A stretch of 64,000 nt of DNA from Alphaproteobacteria bacterium (GTDB taxonomy: Bacteria; Pseudomonadota; Alphaproteobacteria; Micropepsales; Micropepsaceae). The notes beneath the pieces are model-generated. The model did not search any database, was not told the DNA's origin, and saw only the letters and a program-made list of their open reading frames with translations. A program made the position numbers and the translations under genes. The stretch spans positions 62,001-126,000 of the forward strand of contig JAFKEW010000068.1 in assembly GCA_017308375.1 (NCBI GenBank). The letters run 5' to 3'. Positions 1-11,895 of this stretch are shown here, one piece after another. How positions within the stretch are numbered: position 1 is the stretch's first letter; every line of letters starts with the position of its first letter.

Positions 1-486
1 AGCCATCGTCGATCATGGCCTGTGCGCCTTGCGCGGTTTCCTCGCCCGGCTGGAAGACGGTCATCAAGGTGCCCTTCCAGGCATCGCGCGCCTGTGCCAG
101 CAATGTGGCTGCGCCCACCAGCCAGGCGACATGCATATCGTGGCCGCACATATGCCCCACTGGCACGGTGCTTCCGTCGGCACCGGCGGCCGTAATCTTG
201 CTGGCGTAGGCAAGACCGGTGTTCTCCGCGACCGGCAGCGCATCCATGTCCGCGCGCAGCATCACCACCGGCCCCTCGCCGTTGCGGAGCACGCCAACCA
301 CGCCCGTCTTGCCAACCTCCGTCGTCACCGCGTAGCCGGCCGTCTTATGCCCGCCGTTCGTATCTCCTGCATCGACAGTTCGGGATGGGCGTGGATGTCT
401 TTGTAGAGCGTCTCCAGTCCGGGTAGCAGCGCGGCCAAATTCGTCAGCACAGTGGTGGTGCCGTTGAGAGACGCATCTTCAACCAT
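1..486 (-). pseudogene. M20-family amidohydrolase, 5' part, frameshifted and cut by window edge
   Basis: The reverse strand starts at an ATG at 486 with a GGGAA ribosome site and reads the usual M20 amino-terminus, with a HPELS motif, to about 350. The frame then ends at 325, while the adjoining frame continues with AGYAVTTEVGKTG and the metal-binding HMCGHDMH motif to the window edge. Roughly ten residues expected between these two blocks are missing, so a small deletion with a frameshift explains the break. The family hydrolyses N-acyl amino acids such as hippurate using two zinc ions. The product would be dead as written. The rest of the gene lies outside the window. Confidence 0.8.
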
Positions 487-714
487 GACAATTCCCTGCG
501 GGTTTCCATCGCCAATGGGCGACGCTACACCATCCACCAACAGGCCGTTGCGCCCTGCTGCAAATCTGTCGGCTTTGTAACAAATCACCGGCAGATAGTG
601 GCCACGATCGTGCCCATCGATGGTGTGGAGTTCGGGATCCATCGACCGATTTCTTTCTGAAGGCCACCGGCCGGGTCGTACCGGCAGTTCCCCCCAAAAA
701 ACCGTCACGAGCCC
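487..714. other. No assignable gene between the amidohydrolase and dehydrogenase relics
   Basis: Open frames occur on both strands but none resembles a known family, has a convincing ribosome site, or continues into its neighbours. Since both flanking genes are fragments, this stretch is probably scrambled remnant sequence. Confidence 0.4.
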
Positions 715-948
715 GTGACAGCCGCGCCCGTCTATTCGATGGCCAAAGCAGCCATCAACAACCTGACCCATGCGCTCGCATCCGAACTGGGGCCGCGCGG
801 CATTACCGCGAACGCCGTCGCGCCGGGTTACACGCGAACGGACGCGAACGCCTCCGTCATCGCCGCCGTCGTGGCGTTCCTGGCTTCCGATGAGGGCCAC
901 TGGGTGACCGGCCAGACGATTGAGGCAAGCGGCGGCTACAAGCTGTGA
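715..948 (+). pseudogene. Short-chain dehydrogenase (SDR) fragment, two deletions
   Basis: The frame contains the catalytic YSMAK (YxxxK) motif, then the typical GPRGITANAVAPGYTRTD block and the classical ending with FLASDEG, VTGQTIEASGG. The whole Rossmann amino-terminal half with its TGxxxGxG motif is missing, and about 30 residues normally between the PGYTRTD block and the AAVVAFLASD block are also gone, here without loss of frame. SDR enzymes are NAD(P)-dependent oxidoreductases; this piece cannot bind cofactor. It sits between other relics with the same kind of damage. The assignment to SDR is certain from motifs; the substrate is unknown. Confidence 0.85.
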
Positions 949-976
949 CCACGCCGAAAAACCAAAGGAGAATATC

Positions 977-1262
977 ATGAGCTATGCAATCATCGGGTTC
1001 GGCAAGATCGGCCAAGCCCTCGCCCACGCCTTCGCCCGCAAAAACATTGAGGTGACCGTCGCGAGCCGCCGGCCGCCCGAGGCGTTGGCACCGCAGGCTC
1101 GGGCGATTGGACCCACGGTCATTGCCAAATCGCTGCGGGATGCGCTTGAGGCCGACACCATCATTCTGGCAATCCCGTTCGGGGAGCATCGCGCAGTCGC
1201 GCAGGCCCTGCCGAACTGGAAAGGCAAGACGGTCATCGACGTGACAAACGCGTTTGGCGTTG
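977..1262 (+). pseudogene. NADPH-dependent F420 reductase-like NAD(P)-binding protein, 3'-truncated
   Basis: An AAAGGAG site six bases upstream sets the ATG at 977. The product begins with an IIGFGKIGQALA dinucleotide-binding loop, followed by SRRPP, an ADTIILAIPF strand and VIDVTNAFGV, the amino-terminal Rossmann half of the F420-dependent NADP reductase (pfam F420_oxidored) family. After about residue 95 family resemblance ends abruptly and the sequence runs out of frame into the next relic, so the open frame to 1543 is a chance chimera. Members of this family are usually about 200 residues. Only the nucleotide-binding half remains. Confidence 0.8.
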
Positions 1263-1505
1263 CTAGCGTTGTCTTCAGAAGATATTGTGTGGATCGTTCC
1301 GGGCGAGGACTGGCCGCTGGCCGGCACGCACCGTGGGCACGCGGGGCTGCAGAATCTGCTTCAGACAGCCAACGAAACGGTGGAAACCTCCTACCCCGAG
1401 CCGCCCGATTGGGTCTTCGCCATTACCGTCCGGGATGGCAAGCTGACGAAGATCCGGGAGTATATCGACACGCAAGCACTGGCTCGGGCCTCCGCGACGC
1501 CCTGA
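1262..1505 (+). pseudogene. SnoaL-like / NTF2-fold protein fragment
   Basis: The frame reads LLALSSEDIVWIVPGEDWPLAGTHRG, then a block ending SYPEPPD, then WVFAITVRDGKLTKIREYIDT. This is the SnoaL-like polyketide cyclase / ketosteroid-isomerase-type cone fold, but the first helix is missing and about 30 residues between SYPEPPD and WVFAI that form two strands are absent. It is fused directly to the 3' cut of the preceding NAD(P)-binding relic, so the two genes met through a deletion. No function is expected. From 1506 to 1674 I see only a short unassignable frame beginning at 1546. Confidence 0.7.
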
Positions 1506-1674
1506 CCGACCTCATCCACGAACAAGGACACGAAACGGGATAGCGATGGATAAGCTGCAGGTCAGATCTCACGCCGTCGATCTTCCCGGCCTGTCAGCGA
1601 CGGTCGAGAGCGTTCGACTGATTTCGCTTCACCACCCTATCCCGCACTATCCGAAATTAGCCAATCCTCCCCCC

Positions 1675-3228
1675 TTATTCCCACTCGATTGTGCCGGGGG
1701 GTTTGGAGGTTACGTCATAGACCACGCGGTTGATGCCGCGCACTTCGTTGACGATGCGGGTGGCGACGCGGGTCAGGAAGGCGTGTTCGAAAGGATAGGA
1801 ATCCGCCGTCATACCGTCCGATGAGGTGACGGCACGCAGCGCACAGACATGATCATAGGTGCGGTCGTCGCCCATCACGCCGACGGTTTTCACAGGCAAC
1901 AGAACGGCAAAGGCCTGCCAGATTTCATCGTAAAGCCCAGCTTTTCGAATTTCATCCAGATAGATCGCATCGGCCTGGCGCAGGATGGTCAGCCCTTCCT
2001 CGCTCACCGCGCCCGGCATGCGAATGGCAAGGCCCGGACCCGGAAACGGATGGCGGCCGACAAAGGCGGGCGGTAGGCCCAGTTCGCGGCCCAGCGCGCG
2101 CACCTCGTCCTTGAACAATTCGCGCAATGGCTCCACCAGCTTCATCTTCATGCGCGCAGGCAGGCCGCCGACATTGTGATGCGATTTGATGGTGACGGAC
2201 GGCCCGCCAATCGCCGACACGCTTTCGATCACATCGGGGTAAAGCGTGCCCTGGGCCAGAAAATCGGCGCCGCCGATCTTCTTCGCTTCCTCGTCGAACA
2301 CATCGATGAAGGTTTTGCCGATGATCTTGCGCTTCTGTTCAGGATCGCTGACACCGGAAAGCCGGGTCAGAAACAGGTCACGCGCATCGGCATGCACCAG
2401 CGGGATGTTGTAGTGATTGCGGAACAGGGTAACGACCTCCTCCGCCTCGCCCGCGCGCATCAACCCGGTATCGACAAAGATACAGGTGAGCTGATCGCCG
2501 ATCGCTTCATGGATCAGGATCGCGGCGACGGAGGAATCCACCCCGCCGGAAAGGCCGCAAATGACGCGCGCAGCTCCCACCTGCTTGCGGATTTTCGCAA
2601 TCTCTTCCGTGCGGAAGGCGCGCATATTCCAATCGGCCGGGATGCGCGCAATCGTCTGCACGAAATTGCGCAGGATGGCCGCGCCTTTCGGCGTGTGCAC
2701 CACTTCGGGGTGGAATTGCACGCCGTAGAGCTTGCGCTCTTCATTGGCGATGGCCGCGAAAGGCGCATGGTTGCTGACCGCGATGGGATGAAAGCCGGGC
2801 GGCAACGCAATCACGCGGTCGCCATGGCTCATCCACACCTGATCCTTCGCGCCGGTGGGCCAGACATTGTCGAACAGCGGGCTCTGGCCCGTGACCTCAA
2901 TCTCGGCGCGGCCGAATTCGCGCCGGTCGGAGGAGGCTTCCACTTTGCCGCCCAATTGGGCGACCATGGTCTGTTCGCCGTAACAGATGCCGAGAACCGG
3001 CACACCTAATGCGAACACGGCTTCGGGTGCGCGCGGTGTGTGATCCCGCGTCACGCTGGCCGGGCCACCGGAAAGAATGATGGCTTTTGGCGGCTGCGAT
3101 GCGCTGAGCGCCGCCTCAGCCTTGTTGTAAGGAACAATCTCGCAATAGACGCCTGCCTCGCGCACACGGCGCGCGATCAGCTGGGTCACCTGTGAGCCGA
3201 AGTCGATAACGAGAACGGATGCCGCCAT
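1675..3228 (-). CDS. guaA: GMP synthase (glutamine-hydrolysing)
   Basis: This 517-residue protein carries out the last step of GMP synthesis, amination of XMP using glutamine and ATP in the cytoplasm. An amino-terminal class I glutamine amidotransferase domain (GICYGEQ nucleophile elbow near residue 80, then the FHPEV histidine/glutamate) is followed by the ATP pyrophosphatase P-loop SGGVDSSV near 225 and the dimerisation domain ending in PPGTIEWE. Length and order match the family exactly and the gene looks intact. The start at 3228 gives the standard [13 protein letters not shown] opening. A TPR gene lies 21 bases upstream on the same strand, so co-transcription is likely. guaB, the preceding pathway enzyme, is elsewhere in the window at 7517. 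Confidence 0.98.
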   Translation of the reverse strand: MAASVLVIDFGSQVTQLIARRVREAGVYCEIVPYNKAEAALSASQPPKAIILSGGPASVTRDHTPRAPEAVFALGVPVLGICYGEQTMVAQLGGKVEASSDRREFGRAEIEVTGQSPLFDNVWPTGAKDQVWMSHGDRVIALPPGFHPIAVSNHAPFAAIANEERKLYGVQFHPEVVHTPKGAAILRNFVQTIARIPADWNMRAFRTEEIAKIRKQVGAARVICGLSGGVDSSVAAILIHEAIGDQLTCIFVDTGLMRAGEAEEVVTLFRNHYNIPLVHADARDLFLTRLSGVSDPEQKRKIIGKTFIDVFDEEAKKIGGADFLAQGTLYPDVIESVSAIGGPSVTIKSHHNVGGLPARMKMKLVEPLRELFKDEVRALGRELGLPPAFVGRHPFPGPGLAIRMPGAVSEEGLTILRQADAIYLDEIRKAGLYDEIWQAFAVLLPVKTVGVMGDDRTYDHVCALRAVTSSDGMTADSYPFEHAFLTRVATRIVNEVRGINRVVYDVTSKPPGTIEWE

Positions 3229-3249
3229 GGGCGGATTTAGGCGATGCGC

Positions 3250-3609
3250 CTAGTTCTTGTCCAGCAGTCCCGCCTGGGCGGAGGCGGTTTTTTCCACCTG
3301 CTGCAAACGGGCCAGGCTCGCCTCTGCCGCCTTGTTCGCCGGATCGATGTTCAAAGCCTCATCATAGTATTTTTGCGCTTCGGGAATGGCATGGCGGCGC
3401 AAATAAAGATCGCCCAGCGCGGTATAGGTGGAAGCCCGCGCCGGGTCGGCCACGATGGCCGCCTGCATCAGCATCAGCGCCGGCTGGGTTTCCCCGCGCG
3501 CTTCCGCGGCCCGGCTTCTTTCCATCAGGTTGTGGACGGAATCGGCCATTGCGGGGCCGCTGAACACAAGGGCCGCGAGGCCGGCGGCCATCAGGAAAGG
3601 GAATTTCAT
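3250..3609 (-). CDS. Small exported tetratricopeptide-repeat protein
   Basis: The product has 119 residues. A Sec signal peptide (MKFPFLMAAGLAALVFSGPAMA) should release a periplasmic protein. Two TPR-like helix pairs follow, around residues 40-105, with the typical ALGDLYLR and YYDEALNIDP phrases, and a short charged tail. TPR proteins are protein-interaction scaffolds; there is no catalytic motif. It lies between an rRNA methyltransferase gene 47 bases upstream and guaA 21 bases downstream on the same strand, but that gives no strong functional hint. It is short and could be a family-restricted protein. Confidence 0.8.
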   Translation of the reverse strand: MKFPFLMAAGLAALVFSGPAMADSVHNLMERSRAAEARGETQPALMLMQAAIVADPARASTYTALGDLYLRRHAIPEAQKYYDEALNIDPANKAAEASLARLQQVEKTASAQAGLLDKN

Positions 3610-3628
3610 GCCATCACCCTTGAATCAA

Positions 3629-3668
3629 TTACGTACCGGAATTTACGCACCGGCACTTACGCGCCCGG
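3629..3668. repeat. Three copies of a 14-bp unit
   Basis: TTACGTACCGG, TTACGCACCGG and TTACGCGCCCGG begin at 3629, 3643 and 3657, an exact 14-base period. The last copy covers the stop codon of the rRNA methyltransferase gene, so the unit seems to have been copied outward from the 3' end of that gene. Confidence 0.7.
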
Positions 3669-4940
3669 ACCGCCCGCATTCGTCATGACACAGGCAAAAA
3701 AGCCGTCGGTCCCGGTAGCATAGGGGGAGGCCCGAAACTTGTCACCCGCCACGGGCCATGCCCGCCCGGGCACCGCCGCCTGCCAGACGGGGCCCGCCGG
3801 CAGAACACGAAATTGCGGATTCCGGGCCAGGAATTCGGCCACCCGGTCCTCATTTTCGCCCGGCAGGACAGAGCAGGTGGCATAGATCAGCCGCCCGCCG
3901 GGGCGCACCAATTTCACCCCATCGGCCAGAAGCCGGCGCTGCACCGCCGCCAGCCCCGCCAGCCATTCGGGGCTCGTGCGCCACTTCAATTCCGGCTGGC
4001 GGCGCCAGGTGCCGCTGCCGCTGCAGGGTGCATCAATCAATACGGCGTCGAACGCGCCGGTGGGCAGGCCGTGATTCATGAGACAGGGCGTGATGATGGT
4101 GGCGCCCGCCCGCGCCGCCCGCGGCCCGATCCGCGCCAGCCGCTGGGCCGCCACGTCACAGGCGACGATCTCGCCCTTGTTTTCCATCGCCGCGGCCAGG
4201 GCGAGCGATTTGCCCCCTGCCCCCGCCGCCAGATCGCAGATGCGTTCACCCGGCTTTGCCGCGCACAGGATGGCGGCAATCTGTGCCGCCTCGTCCTGAA
4301 ATTCGATTGCGCCGGATTCGAACAATGCCGACCGGCGCAAATCGGTGGCCAGCCGTTCGCCCGCGATACGAATGCCGATGGGGGAATAAGGTGTTTCCCC
4401 GGCCGCAACGCCATCGCCACGCAAGGCGCACAACACATCTTCGCGCGCCGCCTTCAGCGTGTTGACCCGCAGATCGACCGGCGCACGCGCGCAAAGCGCC
4501 CGTGTCTCCGCAATCAGGTCTGTGCCAAACGCACGCACAAGTTCGCTTTCGAGAAAAGCGGGAAACTCCCCCTGCACATAGAGCGGCGGTTCACCGGATG
4601 GTGGCGTGGAGAGACGTGCCGTTTCGGCATCGCTCAAGGGAGGCGGGCCGTATTTGCCACCGTCAAAAAGGGCCGCAACATCCGCCGGCGATTTTCCTTC
4701 CGCCAGCAGGGCGGCCAGCACCAGCGCCCGTGGGCTCTCATCGCCTCCCATCCGCCAGCCGAAAGAGGCGCGGTGGCGCAAAATCGTAAACACAAATTCA
4801 CCGATCGCCGCGCGGTCCTTCGATCCGGCATAACGGCGGGCGCGAAACCAGTCCCGCAACAGACGGTCGGCCGGCGTGGAACGCGCCTCCAATCCGGTCA
4901 GGATTTCAATTGCCGCCTGCAGGCGGGCCGATGGTGTCAT
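3657..4940 (-). CDS. RsmB/NOL1-NOP2-Sun family rRNA (cytosine-5) methyltransferase
   Basis: A 427-residue protein with an amino-terminal NusB-like helical domain and a carboxy-terminal SAM-dependent methyltransferase domain. Visible motifs are the SAM-binding loop CDLAAGAGGKSL (about 245), the DAPCSGSGT motif with the first conserved cysteine (about 325) and the YATCSVLPGENE motif with the catalytic cysteine (about 375). These residues identify RNA m5C methyltransferases, which form a cysteine adduct with the target cytosine; RsmB-type enzymes modify 16S rRNA. The exact target is inferred. The stop overlaps a 14-bp repeat. The kinase gene is divergent, starting 124 bases away. Confidence 0.9.
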   Translation of the reverse strand: MTPSARLQAAIEILTGLEARSTPADRLLRDWFRARRYAGSKDRAAIGEFVFTILRHRASFGWRMGGDESPRALVLAALLAEGKSPADVAALFDGGKYGPPPLSDAETARLSTPPSGEPPLYVQGEFPAFLESELVRAFGTDLIAETRALCARAPVDLRVNTLKAAREDVLCALRGDGVAAGETPYSPIGIRIAGERLATDLRRSALFESGAIEFQDEAAQIAAILCAAKPGERICDLAAGAGGKSLALAAAMENKGEIVACDVAAQRLARIGPRAARAGATIITPCLMNHGLPTGAFDAVLIDAPCSGSGTWRRQPELKWRTSPEWLAGLAAVQRRLLADGVKLVRPGGRLIYATCSVLPGENEDRVAEFLARNPQFRVLPAGPVWQAAVPGRAWPVAGDKFRASPYATGTDGFFACVMTNAGGPGA

Positions 4941-5064
4941 TTCGGAAAATATCCACTCAAGGGCGGGCCGTCAGGCGGGGGCACCGCCGCTTATTTCCGG
5001 CGCCCTTTATAATGCGTTAAGCCAAACCTGCTCGAATCGGGCGTCCGTCAAGGCCGGGTTTACG

Positions 5065-6050
5065 ATGACGCCGCGCGAACACGCAATCTATGTCTATGGA
5101 GGGTACGCCCTTGCCGTGACAATGGGCGTGGCCCTGCTTGGTCTTGCCTATTTCACGCTGGCGCCGACCCAATCGCATTTCGGCGAGATGGCGATGCTGG
5201 CACTCGGCATCGGATGCTGCGCCGGATCGACCCTGGTTCTGATGACGTTGACGCAGCGTCTGCAGGCAAGCGAACAGGCCCGCCAGCAGATCGAGGCCAA
5301 GGCCGCCGCCCATGCCCGCGAAAGCCGCGCCATTTCTGCCTTCCTCGGCAATATCAGCCACGAACTGCGCACGCCGCTGAACGCCATCATCGGTTACGCC
5401 GATGTTCTGGTGCAGCGCATGTTCGGTCCCATTGGCAGCCCGCGTTACGAGGACTATGCCAACAATATCCGTCAGGGCAGCGAAACGCTTCTGACCATCG
5501 TCAACGACCTGTTTGAAATCGCGCGCGCATCGGCCCGTGATGAGGATTTCGTCTGCGAACCGCTCGACGCCGGTGTGGTGGCGGGCAAGGTGGTTGCCGA
5601 ACTACATCCGCTGGCCGCCGACAAGAACGTGGCGCTGAAGATCGACGTGCTGCCACGGCCGATCTGGACCTACGGCCACCGTGAAGCGCTGCGCCAGGTG
5701 ATGACCCGGCTGATCAAGAACGCGATCAAATTCACCGATTCCGAAGGCACCATCATCGTGAAGGTGGAACCCGCCGGGCGTCAGGTCCAAATCTCCGTCA
5801 CCGACAACGGCATCGGCATTCCGCAGGAAGATATAGAGCGCCTCGGCATTCCCTTTCAGACCGTGGACAACCCGATGGCGCGCAGCCGCGGGGGCCTTGG
5901 CCTCGGCCTCGCCATCGCGCGCGGCCTGGTTCAGCGCATGGAAGGCGATCTGGCGATCGAAAGCATCGCCGGCAAGGGCACGCGCGTGACCGTGACCCTG
6001 CGCGATGGTGAAGCGATTGCCGCCAGCCAGTCCGCGCTGGGCCAGGCGGC

Positions 6051-6054
<4 letters not shown>
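5065..6054 (+). CDS. Membrane-bound sensor histidine kinase
   Basis: From the ATG at 5065 the product has 329 residues. Two hydrophobic segments (about residues 10-30 and 40-60) form a small membrane anchor with almost no periplasmic loop. A coiled linker leads into a HisKA domain with the phosphoacceptor in NISHELRTPLNAIIG (about 100) and a HATPase domain with an N box (LIKNAIKF), DNGIGIP and GLGLGLAI. No PAS, HAMP or receiver domain is visible and no response regulator is adjacent, so this is an orphan kinase that probably senses a membrane or cytoplasmic signal. A longer frame upstream overlaps the divergent rRNA methyltransferase and is not the likely start. The stop overlaps the start of the next gene. 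Confidence 0.92.
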
Positions 6055-9144
<3,090 letters not shown>

Positions 9145-9205
9145 ATAGACTTGGCATCGGCCGCACCACAAAGTTCGGCCTTCCGGCCCATGAAAGTGTG
9201 AAACC

Positions 9206-9883
9206 ATGCTGGAAAATTGGGAGTTGATCCTGCGCCTGCTTCTGGCCGCGGCGCTCGGCAGCGTGATCGGCATCGACCGGGAGCGTCTGGTGTGGGCGGC
9301 GGGCCTTCGCACCCATATGCTGGTCAGCGTCGGGGCCTGCCTGTTCATGGTGGTTTCGGCCTATGGCTTCAACGACGTCCTGGGCCCGCATATCGTCCTC
9401 GACCCCTCCCGCGTCGCCGCCCAGGTTGTCTCGGGAATCGGGTTTCTCGGCGCGGGTTCGATCCTTCTGCGCGGCGAAGTGGTCCGCGGCCTGACGACGG
9501 CGGCCAGCCTCTGGACCGTGGCCGCCATCGGCCTTGCGGTCGGCGGCGGCCTTTATATCGAGGCGATTGCCGCGACCGTCATCATCCTGATCATTCTGGC
9601 CGGCATCAAACCGCTGGAAACGCGCCTGCTTGGCCGCAACCGGACGCATGAACTGAGGATCGAGGCCGAACATGGCCGCCTGTCGCTCGACGCACTAAGC
9701 CAGATGCTGGGCTATCGCGCGACGCGCATTACCCGCTACACCACGGAACCGGTGGATGAAACCGGCATCGACCGGATCTCACTTACGCTTGGCCGCCTGA
9801 CCACGGAAGACATCAGCGAAATCATCCTGAAGCTGACGGCCGAACCTTATGTGCGCAGTGTCACGCAGAAACCTCGAACATAG
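9206..9883 (+). CDS. MgtC/SapB family membrane protein
   Basis: The 225-residue product has an amino-terminal MgtC domain with about four to five membrane segments. The signature LGSVIGIDRER, GLRTHMLVSVGACLF, GIGFLGAGSIL and GLTTAASLW phrases are all present. A cytoplasmic ACT-like carboxy-terminal domain of about 75 residues follows. In pathogens MgtC inhibits F1Fo ATP synthase and supports growth at low magnesium; environmental homologues are less well defined. It stands alone, divergent from guaB and convergent with rlmE, with a stem-loop between them. The ATG at 9206 is preceded by only a weak GAAAG. Confidence 0.93.
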   Translation: MLENWELILRLLLAAALGSVIGIDRERLVWAAGLRTHMLVSVGACLFMVVSAYGFNDVLGPHIVLDPSRVAAQVVSGIGFLGAGSILLRGEVVRGLTTAASLWTVAAIGLAVGGGLYIEAIAATVIILIILAGIKPLETRLLGRNRTHELRIEAEHGRLSLDALSQMLGYRATRITRYTTEPVDETGIDRISLTLGRLTTEDISEIILKLTAEPYVRSVTQKPRT

Positions 9884-9885
9884 GG

Positions 9886-9907
9886 CCTGATCCGCACTGC
9901 GATCAGG
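9886..9907. terminator. Stem-loop between convergent mgtC-like and rlmE genes
   Basis: CCTGATC at 9886-9892 pairs with GATCAGG at 9901-9907 around an eight-base loop, and the helix extends imperfectly outward. It sits at the junction of two convergent genes and overlaps the rlmE stop. No T-tract follows on either strand, so a role in termination is inferred from position alone. Confidence 0.45.
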
Positions 9908-10580
9908 TGCCCTTGAAACCCATCGCAACCAGATAAAGCTCCACCGATTCAGCCCGGCTGGCCGGCGGCTTCACATGGCGGACCGTGGCAAACCGGGCCT
10001 TGGCCCGGGTCAACAGATCGCCGACCGCGCCGCCCTGAAACACCTTGCCGACGAAGGTGCCGCCCGGCGCCAGCATCTCTTCCGCCACATCCAGTGCGGC
10101 CTCGAACAGGGCTGTGGTGCGCAGATGATCGGTGGCGCGGTGGCCGGTGGTGGGCGCCGCCATGTCGGATAGCACCACATCCGCCTTCCCCCCTAGCGCC
10201 GCTTCCAGAAGGGCCGGCGTTTCCCCATCCAGAAGGTCGCAGCGAAAAACCTGCACGCCCGCAACCGGCTCCATCTCCAGTATGTCTGCGGCGACAACCC
10301 GGCCCGTACCGCCCACGCGCTGTGCCGCCACCTGGCTCCAGCCGCCGGGCGCCGCCCCCAGATCGAGCACCAGCGCCCCCTTTTTGAGAAAGCGAAACTT
10401 GTCGTCCAGTTCCAAAAGTTTGAACGCCGCGCGGCTGCGATAGCCCTTGCCTTTCGCGGCCCGGACATAGGGGTCGTTGAGCTGCCGTTCCAGCCAGCGG
10501 GTGGAGGAACTGCCCCGCCCCTTTTTGCGGTGGAGATGGACGGGCGCGCCGCCACGGCCGGAGCCCTTCTGCTTGATCAT
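9903..10580 (-). CDS. rlmE: 23S rRNA Um2552 ribose methyltransferase (FtsJ/RrmJ)
   Basis: The 225-residue enzyme 2'-O-methylates U2552 of 23S rRNA using SAM, a late step in large-subunit assembly. The SAM loop VLDLGAAPGGWSQVA (about residue 70) and the catalytic K-D-K-E set can be placed: lysine in RAAFKLLEL, aspartate in VLSDMAAP, lysine in VGKVFQGG and glutamate in ESVELYLVA. A basic amino-terminal tail of about 30 residues is typical of alphaproteobacterial copies. The start codon overlaps the stop of the Ppx/GppA gene by ATGA, so the two are translationally coupled. Confidence 0.96.
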   Translation of the reverse strand: MIKQKGSGRGGAPVHLHRKKGRGSSSTRWLERQLNDPYVRAAKGKGYRSRAAFKLLELDDKFRFLKKGALVLDLGAAPGGWSQVAAQRVGGTGRVVAADILEMEPVAGVQVFRCDLLDGETPALLEAALGGKADVVLSDMAAPTTGHRATDHLRTTALFEAALDVAEEMLAPGGTFVGKVFQGGAVGDLLTRAKARFATVRHVKPPASRAESVELYLVAMGFKGT

Positions 10581-11713
10581 GCGGCTGCGTTCGTTTTGTT
10601 CATCATCCGCCGCAACATGCCTTCACGCAGGCCGCGATCGGCAACGCGCAATTCGGCGCAGGGCCATGTCGCGTAAATGGCACTGAAAATCGCGCAGCCC
10701 GGCACGATCAGATCGGCGCGCTCCTTTCCCACGCAGCCAAGCCGCGCCCGTGCCGCCGGATCGAGCGCCAGAAGATCATCGGTCACCGCCAGAAGCCGCG
10801 CACTTGTGTGCCAGCTGCCGTCGACCCGCGACCGGATGTAACGCGGCAACCCCAGCGCAATGCCCGCCAGCGTGGTGACCGTGCCCGACGTGCCAAGCAG
10901 ATGATGATCCTCTTCCGCGAACGTGCGCCCCTGTTCGAGCCGCGCGCGCACCTTTGCAAAACGATCGGTCATCTCGGCCAGAACCGTGTCGAAGAAGGCA
11001 CGGTCGCGTGCGCCATCGCGGCGTTCGGCCAGCCCCACAACCCCAACCGGCAGGGATTCGGCATGAAGCACATGGCACACGCCATTTTCGCGGCGAATCC
11101 AGATCACCTCGGTCGAGCCGCCGCCGATATCGAACACCAATGCCCCGCCATAACGCTTGCCGATCAGGGGCGCACACCCCGTTGCCGCCAGCGCCGCCTC
11201 CTCATCGACCGAAACGATTTCAAGCGAAAGCCCCGTCTCCGCCAGGACACGGGCGCGCAACAGATCGGCATTGCCGGCCCTGCGGCAGGCCTCGGTCGCG
11301 ATGGCCTGCACATGGGTCGCTTTCGCCGCGGCGATCCGCGCCGCACAGATTTTGAGGGCGCGCACCGTCCGCTCGATCGCGGCCGGGGACAGCATACCGC
11401 TGGCCGCCACCCCTTCGCCCAGCCGGACAATGCGCGAAAAGGAGTCGATGACGCGGAACTGCCCGTGCTTGCGCGGGCGCGCGATCAACAGGCGGCAATT
11501 GTTGCTGCCGAGATCGACCGCGGCATAGACGGGCGTATCGGCGCGGGCGCCCGCCCGCCTGGCGCCGGGGGTGGAGATGGGGGACAGGGCGGCGGTACCC
11601 GAACCCGATTGCGGGCGCGATTTGCCGCGCTTCCGGGGCCGCCTCTTCCGGCCTCCGGGGCGGGCATTCCCAGGTGGTTCGCCGCGCATGCGCCCATTTT
11701 CCTTGTCAATCAC
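10577..11713 (-). CDS. Ppx/GppA family phosphatase (exopolyphosphatase or pppGpp phosphohydrolase)
   Basis: This 378-residue protein belongs to the ASKHA-fold Ppx/GppA family that hydrolyses polyphosphate or converts pppGpp to ppGpp. Two phosphate-binding loops are visible, VDLGSNNCRLLIA (about residue 67) and VFDIGGGSTEVI (about 195), plus the ATEACRRAGN and LGTSGTVTTLAG motifs. The first 60 residues form a basic, proline- and glycine-rich extension not seen in the Escherichia coli enzymes; the in-frame start could be later. The HD-like carboxy-terminal domain of long Ppx is absent, so this is the short form. It is coupled to rlmE by a four-base overlap. Substrate preference cannot be read from sequence. 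Confidence 0.9.
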   Translation of the reverse strand: MIDKENGRMRGEPPGNARPGGRKRRPRKRGKSRPQSGSGTAALSPISTPGARRAGARADTPVYAAVDLGSNNCRLLIARPRKHGQFRVIDSFSRIVRLGEGVAASGMLSPAAIERTVRALKICAARIAAAKATHVQAIATEACRRAGNADLLRARVLAETGLSLEIVSVDEEAALAATGCAPLIGKRYGGALVFDIGGGSTEVIWIRRENGVCHVLHAESLPVGVVGLAERRDGARDRAFFDTVLAEMTDRFAKVRARLEQGRTFAEEDHHLLGTSGTVTTLAGIALGLPRYIRSRVDGSWHTSARLLAVTDDLLALDPAARARLGCVGKERADLIVPGCAIFSAIYATWPCAELRVADRGLREGMLRRMMNKTNAAA

Positions 11714-11821
11714 GGAAAAACCCTAGCACAGGGTGCCGCCGGGCACGGAACACCCTATGGCCGCGCTTGAAAGCGGCTGGCCGGTTCGCTAAACCGGCGC
11801 CCCTGACCCGAATGGAAGTTT

Positions 11822-11895
11822 TGGGGGATCGTCTAACGGTAGGACAGCGGACTCTGACTCCGCCAGTCTAGGTTCGAATCCTAGTCCCCCAGCCA
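11822..11895 (+). tRNA. tRNA-Gln (anticodon CTG), CCA encoded
   Basis: The acceptor TGGGGGA at 11822-11828 pairs with TCCCCCA at 11885-11891, followed by discriminator G and an encoded CCA. The anticodon stem is GCGGA/TCCGC with loop CTCTGAC, giving anticodon CTG at 11854-11856. The TTCGAATC T-loop is standard. The last bases double, on the other strand, as the 3' end of a serine recombinase gene, which makes this the attachment side of a mobile element. Confidence 0.97.

Noticed and set aside
2176..3009. Long forward open frame opposite guaA
   Set aside because: It is the shadow of a high-GC gene; its product has no family resemblance and the reverse strand is unmistakably GMP synthase.
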